Assembly (NCBI GenBank): GCA_029261035.1
Contig: JAJDCD010000023.1
Span: 1-64,000 of the forward strand
Reading direction: 5' to 3'
DNA: 64,000 bases
Source: Candidatus Omnitrophota bacterium
GTDB lineage: Bacteria > Omnitrophota > Omnitrophia > Omnitrophales > JACROU01
The notes below the pieces were generated by a model, which ran no database searches, was not told the origin of the DNA, and was given only the letters and a program-made list of their open reading frames with translations. Within the stretch, counting starts at the first letter, position 1. Every line of letters begins with the position of its first letter. Below are positions 1 through 6,825 of the stretch, piece by piece. A program made the translations under genes and the position numbers.

Positions 1-269
1 CGGAAGGAACCTCTCCAGGCGCTCAGACATGCTCGCCCTTTGGGCTGCGCAACTCGCGGCGGGTGAGGTTCCTTCCGACTCCTTCGTGTTAATAAGAACC
101 TTTGTGGTGGTGGGTGTTGCGAACAATATCTACATTGAGTAGCTCGTGTTCGCTTGGTATGATGTGTTTCATTATTATTTAAATAATGAAACGGTTTTTG
201 TTTTAGGAGTATAAACGTTTGCAGGGATAAAGGCGTTTGTTGAGGGTTATGTTTGGGTGAGGATTTATG
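1..269 (+). repeat. Three-hairpin intergenic repeat, copy A
   Basis: First of four near-complete plus-strand copies of a structured element; the window begins at its first base, so it may extend further left. Hairpin 1 (1-77) has a 13-bp perfect outer stem, CGGAAGGAACCTC against GAGGTTCCTTCCG, around a conserved interior with GGCGCTCAGACA on the left and CAACTCGCGGCG on the right and an apical GCCC-TTT-GGGC hairpin. Hairpin 2 is 119-153 and hairpin 3 is 166-192 (GTTTCATTATT against AATAATGAAAC). A conserved CAGGGATAAAGGCGTTTG box lies at 222-239 and the copy ends at a GGATTTAT motif near 261. A separate small hairpin, ACCTGCC-TGTT-GGCAGGT (283-300), follows in the queD leader. Confidence 0.85.
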
Positions 270-339
270 TTTTGCTCGCTGTACCTGCCTGTTGGCAGGT
301 AGGCGCTAACAGATATGAACTATTAAGCAAAGGATTCTT

Positions 340-750
340 ATGTTTCAGGTTACTAAGGTGATTCATTTTTGTTATGGTCATCGGTTGTTGAACTATGAGG
401 GGAAGTGTAAGCATCCTCATGGGCACAATGGAAGAGTTGAGATTGAGTTGTGTTCTGATCGATTGGACGATCGAGGAATGGTTTATGATTTTTCGGATAT
501 TTCTAAAAAGGTTAAGGTTTGGATTGATGAGAAATTGGATCATCAAATGTTGTTGTGTGAAAAAGACCCTATGGTTTCTTATTTAGAGGAACAGGAGGAG
601 CCTTTTTTCGTGATGAAAGAAAATCCTACAGCAGAGAATATTGCAAAACTTATCTTTGAATATACTGCTTCTTTAGGGCTTCCTATCACAAAGGTAACTT
701 TATGGGAAACCGAAAGTTCAAAGGCTGTTTATTCAGCTTCTAATGGATAA
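340..750 (+). CDS. queD: 6-carboxytetrahydropterin synthase-like protein (QueD/PTPS family)
   Basis: A zinc-dependent pterin enzyme of the 6-pyruvoyl-tetrahydropterin synthase family. QueD members convert dihydroneopterin triphosphate to 6-carboxytetrahydropterin, the second step towards the queuosine/7-deazaguanine precursor. The 136 residues fit the family. A first His sits in FCYGHR near residue 13. CKHPHGH at about 26-32 matches the QueD pattern C-x3-H-G-H, giving the catalytic Cys and two more zinc His. DHQMLL, PTAENIA and a late WETESSKAVY supply the other expected residues. ATG 340 is preceded by AAAGGA about 6 bases upstream. No other queuosine gene lies in the window, so QueD versus another PTPS subtype rests on the Cys motif alone. 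It converges with the flavin reductase gene, 31 bp away. Confidence 0.85.
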   Translation: MFQVTKVIHFCYGHRLLNYEGKCKHPHGHNGRVEIELCSDRLDDRGMVYDFSDISKKVKVWIDEKLDHQMLLCEKDPMVSYLEEQEEPFFVMKENPTAENIAKLIFEYTASLGLPITKVTLWETESSKAVYSASNG

Positions 751-781
751 GTGTTATAAAGAGCCTTTAAGGAAAATTATC

Positions 782-1258
782 TTATCCGCCGTAATGCCAG
801 GGTGTATCACGCATTCCTAATGAAGGAACATTTTCTCTCACTTCAGCTTCAATAACTTCAGCAAGATAAATCGTATGATCTCCTTCATCTAATTGATTTT
901 TAATTTCACATTCGATATACGCTGGCAATCCTTTAAGTATGGGAGCTCCTGTCGTTTTGATTTCAAACTCAAGGCCACCTAAAGTAGTTCCGTCTAGTTC
1001 AACAGGTTTAAAAAATGTTTCGGCAATATCTTTTTGTTCTCGATTCAGAAAATGAATGGCACACTTTTTTGTTTTTTCGATTAAAGCATGGGTGTGACTT
1101 TCTTTTCTAATTCCCATTGAAACCATTGGAGGGGTAAACGAAGCTTGGTTTAGCCAGCTTAGTGTGGCTCCACTGGCTTCCTCTCCATGTTTACAGGTTA
1201 TGATATAAAGCCCGCTAGAAATCATGCGGAGTGCTATTTTTTTTGCTTCTAAATCCAT
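782..1258 (-). CDS. Flavin reductase-like (FMN-binding split barrel) protein
   Basis: A 158-residue protein of the flavin reductase-like domain family. These bind FMN in a split beta-barrel and pass electrons from NAD(P)H to flavin or partner oxygenases; some act with rubredoxins or diflavin proteins. Family marks include the early SGLYIITCKHGEEASGAT region, where the segment after GAT normally contacts FMN, then SFTPPMVSMGI, and a central HTHALIEKTKKCAIHFLN. The partner is unknown. The start is well supported: AAAGGAG lies 6 bases before the ATG. A candidate -10 (TATACT) is about 25 bases upstream, in the 112-bp gap shared with the divergent ppc gene. Substrate cannot be told from sequence. 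Confidence 0.8.
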   Translation of the reverse strand: MDLEAKKIALRMISSGLYIITCKHGEEASGATLSWLNQASFTPPMVSMGIRKESHTHALIEKTKKCAIHFLNREQKDIAETFFKPVELDGTTLGGLEFEIKTTGAPILKGLPAYIECEIKNQLDEGDHTIYLAEVIEAEVRENVPSLGMRDTPWHYGG

Positions 1259-1352
1259 AATGAGCTCCTTTTCTATAGTATATATCCACTAGAAACGAGA
1301 AACCAGAGAAAAGAGAGGGTTCTTTTAGCGAAAAGTTCTAGATGCAAAAATA

Positions 1353-1361
1353 TGTTATAAT
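1353..1361 (+). promoter_or_regulatory. Extended -10 promoter of ppc, close to the start codon
   Basis: TG-T-TATAAT, a perfect extended -10 element, ends 9 bases before the ATG at 1371. No good -35 is visible, as is common with extended -10 sites. Initiation 6-8 bases downstream would leave a leader of only 1-3 nt, so ppc may be translated from a near-leaderless mRNA. No Shine-Dalgarno sequence is present. Confidence 0.6.
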
Positions 1362-1370
1362 TCCCAGCTT

Positions 1371-4202
1371 ATGAAGATACAAAAAGACCCATCCATAGAA
1401 GAAAGATTGAAGCCTTTAAAGAAGGATGTGAAGTTTTTAGGACACATTCTTGGAGAGGTAATTCAAGCCCAAGAGGGGAGCTCTATTTTTAAATTGGAGG
1501 AGCGAATCCGTAAGACTTCCATTGAGGTTCGTCGCAAGTTCAATAGCAAAAAAGAGAGCGAGCTGTTAAGTCTGATTCACCGAACAGATCCTCAGGTTGC
1601 TATTAAAATTATTCGAGCCTTTACGGTTTACTTCCAGTTGGTGAATTTAGCAGAAGAGAATTATCGAATTCGAAGAATTCGCCAGGATAAAAACTCTCTA
1701 CGCAAAGCAACTTTTAAGGGAATCATTCAGGTTTTACAGAAAGAGAAAGTTTCTTTAAAACAGATTCAGAAATTTATGTCGCAGATGTTTACTCGGCTTG
1801 TTTTGACAGCGCATCCTACTGAGGCGCAGAGGCGTTCTATTTTGACGAAATTAAGAAGAATCAGTGCTGCTTTGTTTGATTATGAAAACACGAGATTTAC
1901 TCCATTCGAGAAAAAAGAAATAGAGATTAATATTTATAAAGAAATAACGGCTCTTTGGCAAACGGATGAGCTTAGACGTAGGAAACGCACCGTAACGGAT
2001 GAGGTTAACAACGGGATTTATTATTTGGATGAAATTATTTTTGAAGTTTTACCAAAAGTTCATCAGCAATTAGAGAATGAATTAACAGCGATCTATGACG
2101 GTCCGGTTCAAGTGCCCAATCTATTGACCTTTGGGAGTTGGATTGGAGGAGACAGAGATGGAAACCCTAATCTAACACATAAAGAAACCATGTTCACTGC
2201 TCTTTTACACCAAGAGTTAATTTTGAAAAGATATATCAAAACAATCTCTCATTTAATTGATAGTTTTAGTCAGTCTTCAGACTTAGTTTCTGTTTCTGGA
2301 GAATTAAAAAGATCTTTAGAAAAAGACAAAAAAGAATTAAAAAAACATGGATTTGATTTTTTAGGGCATTTAGACAAAGAACCTTATAGAGCAAAGTTGG
2401 TTTATATTGAACGTAAGTTACAAGGAACCTTGGAAAGAGTAGAAGATAAAAAACGGTATTTTGAGTCTGGACAAAAAGAGAAGAGTAAATCTTACTTTTA
2501 TTACTCTATTTCAGATGATTTACTTGAAGATATAAAGGTGATGAGGAAAAGTTTGACAGCTTCGAAAGCTGAGATTCTGGCGACGGAAGAGTTGGATCCT
2601 TTTTTGAGAATGGTCCGTCTATTTGGTTTTAGTTTTGCTCCTTTGGAAATTAGAGATCACCGAGATTCTATTTTTCAAACAGTCAGTGAATTGGTATATC
2701 GAAAGAGTTCAGGAAAGACTCAATGGAAAAAACTGTCAGAGGATGAACGCGTTGAATACTTAACTAGAGATTTGTTAAAAAAACCTGATTTATTAAAGGA
2801 TTACGAAGGATTGAGCGCTAAAGTAACGGAAGTTTTACGAACCTTGGAAACGGTTCGTAATATTAAATCCTCTATGAGTTCAGGGGTGATTGATTCTTAT
2901 GTTTTAAGTATGACGGAGCAAGCAAGCGATATTTTATCTTTAGGGTGGCTCTTGCACGTTATGGGGCTGACAGAACAAGAAAATCATGGGCCTAAAGCGC
3001 TTCTCTCGATTGTTCCGCTATTTGAAACTGTGGATGTGATTCATCGATCTTCCCAAATTATGAAAGTTTTGTACAAAAATAAAGCGTACCAAAAAATTTT
3101 AAAAAACTGTGATAACCAACAGCAAATTATGTTGGGATATTCCGATAGTAATAAAGATGGGGGATTTGTAACTTCAAATTGGAAGTTATATAAAGCGCAG
3201 CAAGAATTGTGGAGCGTTTCAGAAAAATACAAAGTACAGATTATGTTTTTTCATGGACGGGGAGGGACGGTTGGGCGAGGTGGGGGTCCGACGAATAGAG
3301 CTATCTTAGCTCAGCCTCAGAACACTGTACGTGGGAAATTTAAAATGACAGAACAAGGTGAAATGATTTATTCTAAATTTTCAAATCCTTGGATTGCAGA
3401 ACGAAATTTAGAGTTGGTTATTTCTGCTGTTTTTGAAGCAAGTTTGTCTAAGAAACATTTAAAAACACATCCAAAGCAGAAGGTTTGGGAAGAGATTATG
3501 GAGCAGTTCTCGGATGTGGCACATCATACTTATCGAGATTTGATTTATAATGATCCTCAATTTTTGGAATATTTTTCTCAGGCGACACCGATACAGGAAA
3601 TTAGCTGTCATCAGATAGGTTCGAGACCTGCGTCTAGAAATTTTCAACAAAAAACGGTTTCCTCTATTGAGTCTTTAAGAGCTATTCCATGGGTTTTTGC
3701 TTGGAATCAATCCAGGCATACGGTTCCAGGTTGGTATGGTTTTGGTTCTGCTTATCGGGATTATCTTCGAAGTAATCCAAAAGGGGGCATTGAGGAGATT
3801 CGACAGATGTATCAAGAATGGCCTTTTTTTCAAGCAATGGTTGAATTGATGCAGTTGAGTATGAAGAAGGCAGATTTACATATAGCCAGGCAGTATTCCA
3901 ATTTAGTTTCTTCTAAAGCAATTCGAGATCGGATTTTTGGACGTATTGAAGAAGAATATCAATGGAGTAAAAAAGCGGTTCTGGAGTTGACACAGCAGAA
4001 AGAGTTGTTGGCAAATCGTCAGACGTTGCAAAATTCGATTCGTTTGAGAAATCCTTATGTGGATCCACTGAGTTATATTCAGATTAGTTGTTTAAAGAAG
4101 TTGAGGGCGCTTAGGGATAATTCGAGTAAGAAGGAGCAGTTGGAGAGGGCTGTTTTTTTGAGTATTAATGGGATTTCACAGGGGTTGAAGAATACGGGGT
4201 AA
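1371..4202 (+). CDS. ppc: Phosphoenolpyruvate carboxylase
   Basis: Carboxylates PEP with bicarbonate to give oxaloacetate and phosphate, an anaplerotic cytosolic step. At 943 residues it has the normal length for the bacterial-type enzyme. Catalytic and substrate motifs are intact: TAHPTEAQRRS near residue 146 (catalytic His), GDRDGNPN near 260, GYSDSNKDGG near 588, the glycine-rich FHGRGGTVGRGGGP near 630, and the closing KNTG that inserts its carboxyl end into the active site. The ATG follows an extended -10 so closely that the message may be nearly leaderless. The last 100 or so bases use G-ending codons far more than the middle of the gene, just before repeat copy B. Identity is secure. 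Confidence 0.98.
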   Translation: MKIQKDPSIEERLKPLKKDVKFLGHILGEVIQAQEGSSIFKLEERIRKTSIEVRRKFNSKKESELLSLIHRTDPQVAIKIIRAFTVYFQLVNLAEENYRIRRIRQDKNSLRKATFKGIIQVLQKEKVSLKQIQKFMSQMFTRLVLTAHPTEAQRRSILTKLRRISAALFDYENTRFTPFEKKEIEINIYKEITALWQTDELRRRKRTVTDEVNNGIYYLDEIIFEVLPKVHQQLENELTAIYDGPVQVPNLLTFGSWIGGDRDGNPNLTHKETMFTALLHQELILKRYIKTISHLIDSFSQSSDLVSVSGELKRSLEKDKKELKKHGFDFLGHLDKEPYRAKLVYIERKLQGTLERVEDKKRYFESGQKEKSKSYFYYSISDDLLEDIKVMRKSLTASKAEILATEELDPFLRMVRLFGFSFAPLEIRDHRDSIFQTVSELVYRKSSGKTQWKKLSEDERVEYLTRDLLKKPDLLKDYEGLSAKVTEVLRTLETVRNIKSSMSSGVIDSYVLSMTEQASDILSLGWLLHVMGLTEQENHGPKALLSIVPLFETVDVIHRSSQIMKVLYKNKAYQKILKNCDNQQQIMLGYSDSNKDGGFVTSNWKLYKAQQELWSVSEKYKVQIMFFHGRGGTVGRGGGPTNRAILAQPQNTVRGKFKMTEQGEMIYSKFSNPWIAERNLELVISAVFEASLSKKHLKTHPKQKVWEEIMEQFSDVAHHTYRDLIYNDPQFLEYFSQATPIQEISCHQIGSRPASRNFQQKTVSSIESLRAIPWVFAWNQSRHTVPGWYGFGSAYRDYLRSNPKGGIEEIRQMYQEWPFFQAMVELMQLSMKKADLHIARQYSNLVSSKAIRDRIFGRIEEEYQWSKKAVLELTQQKELLANRQTLQNSIRLRNPYVDPLSYIQISCLKKLRALRDNSSKKEQLERAVFLSINGISQGLKNTG

Positions 4203-4231
4203 AGGGAGAATTTGTGGGAAGTCTTAGTTGT

Positions 4232-4500
4232 CGGAAGGAACCTCTCCCGGCGCTCAGACATGCTCGCCCTTTGGGCTGCGCAACTCGCGTCGGGAGAGGT
4301 TCCTTCCTCCTCCTCGTTTTAATTACAACTTTTTGGGGTGGGGGTGTTGCGAACAAGATCTACATTGAGTAGCTCTTGTTCGCTTGGTATGATGTGTTTC
4401 ATTATTATTTAAATAATGAAACGCTTGTTTATTTTAGGGGTATAAATTTTTTCAGGGATAAAGGCGTTTGTTGGCGGTTGTGTTTATGTAGGATTTATTT
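4232..4500 (+). repeat. Three-hairpin intergenic repeat, copy B
   Basis: Occupies most of the 362-bp gap between ppc and the PP-loop gene, starting 30 bases after the ppc stop. Hairpin 1 is 4232-4308, with arms GGAAGGAACCTCTCCCG and its exact complement. Hairpin 2 is 4349-4383 (GCGAACAAGA against TCTTGTTCGC), hairpin 3 is 4396-4422, the CAGGGATAAAGGCGTTTG box is 4453-4470, and the end motif TAGGATTTATTT closes the copy. It closely matches copy A over its full length. The remaining 64 bases up to the TTG start show only the ribosome binding site. Confidence 0.87.
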
Positions 4501-4564
4501 TTATGGTACGAAAATCTAAAAGTTAATGGTTGATGGCTATTTGCTATAGAAGAGGAGAAGGGTT

Positions 4565-5563
4565 TTGAAGAAGAAGGCGGTTGCGTTATTGTCAGGGGGA
4601 TTGGATAGTAAGCTTGCGATTAGGATTGTTCAGGCGCAAGGGATTGAGATTGAGGCGCTTAGTTTTAAGACGCAGTTTAATTGCTGTAATGATGAGGCCG
4701 GTCAGGCGGCTCGAGAGCTGGGTGTGCCTGTGACGATGTTGTCTACAGATGAAGAGTATCTTCGTGTGGTTGAGAAGCCTAAGTATGGCTATGGTCGAGC
4801 GGTGAATCCTTGTACGGATTGTCGGATTTATATGTTTGCTTTGGCGGCTAAGTTTATGGAAAAGGTGGGAGCTTCTTTTATGATTTCAGGGGAGGTTATT
4901 GGGCAAAGGCCTAATTCTCAAATGAAACGGCAGTTGGAAATTATTGATCGAGATACGGGGTTGGGAGGGTTGTTGGTTCGTCCTTTGTCAGCAAAGTTAT
5001 TACCTCCTACGAAGCCAGAGATTGAAGGTATTTTAGATCGAGAAAAGTTGCATGGTATTTCGGGGCGCTCTAGAAAAGAGTTGATCCAAATGGCTCATGA
5101 TTTTGGAATGAAAGATATTCCTCAGCCTTCCACGGGTTGTTTGCTTACTGAGCCTGAAGTGGGTTTTCGAGTGAAAGATATTTTTAAAAATCAGAAAGAG
5201 TATACCCGTTGGGATTTTGATTTGGTTAAGTTTGGAAGACATTTTCGTTTGTCCGAAAATGCGAAGGTAATTTTAGGTAAGAGTGAAGAGCAGAATTTAA
5301 AGTTAGAAGCTTATTATGAAGAGGGGAAGTCTTCTCTATTTATTCCTAATAACTTTTATGGTCCTAGTGCGCTTCTTATTGGAGAGTTGACTGAGGAAAC
5401 TAAGGATTTGGCTATTAAGTTGTTGATGAATTATTCTAAAAAGCCGAGGGTTGAAGGGGAAGAGCCTGTTTTGGATTTTAAGACGGGTGGGGAAGAGAGT
5501 CAGGTTTCAGTGGCTGTGGGGACTTCTATTAATCCGGTTGATTATCAGTTGGAGCGGAAGTAA
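4565..5563 (+). CDS. PP-loop ATPase, tRNA-thiolation-like (MnmA/ThiI superfamily)
   Basis: A 332-residue adenine nucleotide alpha-hydrolase. The PP-loop SGGLDS is at residues 10-15 and binds ATP to activate a tRNA uridine for sulfur insertion in the MnmA and ThiI families. Cysteines suited to sulfur relay occur in NPCTDC near 82-87 and STGC near 192-195, and RSRKELI follows the central GISG. There is no N-terminal THUMP domain, so it is not a standard ThiI, and spacing differs from classical MnmA; the exact tRNA position is open. The start is a TTG at 4565, chosen because GAGGAG lies 8 bases upstream and no in-frame ATG precedes the PP-loop. Codon choice is strikingly G-rich at both ends. Repeats B and C flank it. 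Confidence 0.72.
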   Translation: MKKKAVALLSGGLDSKLAIRIVQAQGIEIEALSFKTQFNCCNDEAGQAARELGVPVTMLSTDEEYLRVVEKPKYGYGRAVNPCTDCRIYMFALAAKFMEKVGASFMISGEVIGQRPNSQMKRQLEIIDRDTGLGGLLVRPLSAKLLPPTKPEIEGILDREKLHGISGRSRKELIQMAHDFGMKDIPQPSTGCLLTEPEVGFRVKDIFKNQKEYTRWDFDLVKFGRHFRLSENAKVILGKSEEQNLKLEAYYEEGKSSLFIPNNFYGPSALLIGELTEETKDLAIKLLMNYSKKPRVEGEEPVLDFKTGGEESQVSVAVGTSINPVDYQLERK

Positions 5564-5595
5564 GGATTAGAGTTTGTTTGGGGGGTCTTAGTCGT

Positions 5596-5870
5596 CGGAA
5601 GGAATCTCTCCCGGCGCTCAGACATGCTCGCCCTTTGGGCTGCGCAACTCGCGGCGGGAGAGGTTCCTTCCGACTCCTTCGCGTTAATACAAATCTTTTT
5701 TGGTGTGGCGTGTTGCAAATAAGATCTACATCGAGTAGCTCTTATTCGCTTGGCATAGTGTGTTTCATTATTATTTAAATAATGAAACGCTTATTTGTTT
5801 GTGGGAATATAGCTGCTATCTGGGATAAAAGCATTCGTTGTATGGAACATTTGATTTAGGATTCATTTAG
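5596..5870 (+). repeat. Three-hairpin intergenic repeat, copy C
   Basis: Begins 33 bases after the PP-loop gene stop. Hairpin 1 is 5596-5672, hairpin 2 is 5715-5749 (one C-A mismatch in the stem), hairpin 3 is 5762-5788, then a diverged box TGGGATAAAAGCATTCG at 5821-5837 and the GATTTAGGATTCATTTAG end. It abuts copy E tail to tail near 5870. No gene follows on the plus strand, so the element cannot depend on a downstream reading frame. Confidence 0.85.
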
Positions 5871-6156
5871 TTCTTAAACCTAAATCCTAAATCAATATTT
5901 CTTATTGTCTGGTGGTGTAATCCCTGTGGTTACTTTAAATCGTTAATAATTAACTGGGGTTTCGTTATGAATAGCATAACGAAACACATTAGATCTCTGA
6001 AGACAAGGGCCCTCGATGGCGCTCTTGTCTTCAATTTCTTTTTTTTCTAACAAGTCGTTATAACTTCCGCAAAAATATAATATTCCCGCCACGAGTTCAC
6101 AAAAATCGTTCCTCAATTTTTGTGCTGTCTGAGCGCCGGGAATATTATATTTTTGC
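5871..6156 (-). repeat. Three-hairpin intergenic repeat, copy E, inverted
   Basis: Read on the minus strand this is the same architecture with different stems. Hairpin 1 has a perfect 20-bp stem (6069-6088 with 6137-6156) around conserved GGCGCTCAGACAG and AACTCGTGGCG, and its apical stem is CACAAAAAT/ATTTTTGTG. Hairpin 2 is 5999-6032 (GAAGACAAG/CTTGTCTTC, keeping a CATCGAG loop). Hairpin 3 is 5959-5985 (GTTTCGTTATG/CATAACGAAAC). The CAGGGATTA box is near 5915-5926 and the GATTTAGGATTTAG end is at 5879-5893. It starts about 33 bases after the arsC-like stop, so it too sits at a gene's 3' side. Confidence 0.85.
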
Positions 6157-6188
6157 TAATACCCCCACCCCTCAAATAAAATCAACCC

Positions 6189-6608
6189 TTAAACCAATTT
6201 TTGACTTACAAACTCTTCCATCTTTTCTTTGATTTGATCTCGCACTTTCTTGAAAAAGGCTGTTTGTTCTTCTTCTGTTCCTTCGGCATGTGCGGGGTCT
6301 TCAAAGCTGCAGTGAATGTGGGTGACGTTGCCTGGAAATATGGGACATGCTTCTTTAGCGTTGTCACAGACGGTGATGAGATAGTCGAATTCTACTTCTA
6401 AAAACTGGGTTAAGTTCTTAGGTTGGTTTGAAGTGATGTCAATATTGTCGTCATGCATAACTTTAATTGCTAGAGGATGGACCTCGGGGGCTGGTTTGGA
6501 GCCAGCGCTATGAACTTCAAAATTAGAGCCTCCAAAATGATTTAAATAGCCTTCGGCTATTTGGCTTCTACAGGAGTTTCCGGTACATAAAATAAGTACT
6601 TTTTTCAT
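6189..6608 (-). CDS. arsC: Arsenate reductase-like (thioredoxin-coupled, low-MW phosphatase fold)
   Basis: A 139-residue protein of the low-molecular-weight protein tyrosine phosphatase family, arsenate reductase branch. It carries the P-loop CTGNSCRS near residue 8. The pair of redox cysteines in CDNAKEACP near residues 80-90 separates thioredoxin-linked ArsC from true phosphatases. Known members reduce arsenate to arsenite through a Cys cascade. I take the ATG at 6608, directly before KKVLILCTGNS, over an upstream in-frame TTG that would add nine residues; AAGGGG lies about 12 bases before it. No arsenite pump or ArsR regulator is nearby, so it may serve general detoxification. It is divergent from giant gene 1. 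Confidence 0.85.
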   Translation of the reverse strand: MKKVLILCTGNSCRSQIAEGYLNHFGGSNFEVHSAGSKPAPEVHPLAIKVMHDDNIDITSNQPKNLTQFLEVEFDYLITVCDNAKEACPIFPGNVTHIHCSFEDPAHAEGTEEEQTAFFKKVRDQIKEKMEEFVSQKLV

Positions 6609-6727
6609 CTTTTTGTCTATCCCCTTTATTTTCAATTAGTTATGATTCTAACGGAATGGTTGAATTTAGTCGATAATCAAGTATTGTACTTTGAATGAGA
6701 CTCTTTGAAAAGAAGGGTTTCTTTTAT

Positions 6728-6756
6728 TTGACATAGGAAATGACGAGTGCTACTAT
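6728..6756 (+). promoter_or_regulatory. Consensus sigma70-type promoter of giant gene 1
   Basis: TTGACA (6728-6733), a 17-base spacer and TACTAT (6751-6756) match the housekeeping consensus closely. Initiation near 6763 would give a leader of about 60 nt containing a small hairpin, AAACCTTT-GGC-AAAAGGTTT (about 6765-6784), before the ATG at 6826. Confidence 0.75.
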
Positions 6757-6825
6757 TTTGGGATTAAACCTTTGGCAAAAGGTTTAGAATCTATATAAAT
6801 CAAGGGAAAAGGGCGGTTTTGATCC

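Noticed and set aside
1-339. The structured repeat as a 5'-leader riboswitch for queD, the PP-loop gene and the ferredoxin gene
   Set aside because: The ferredoxin promoter lies downstream of copy D, copy C has no gene after it, and most copies start about 30 bases after a stop codon. A 3'-side role fits better.
5578-5778. A 66-residue reading frame inside repeat copy C
   Set aside because: It is made entirely of hairpin sequence, with low-complexity Arg/Ser composition, and does not persist in the other copies.
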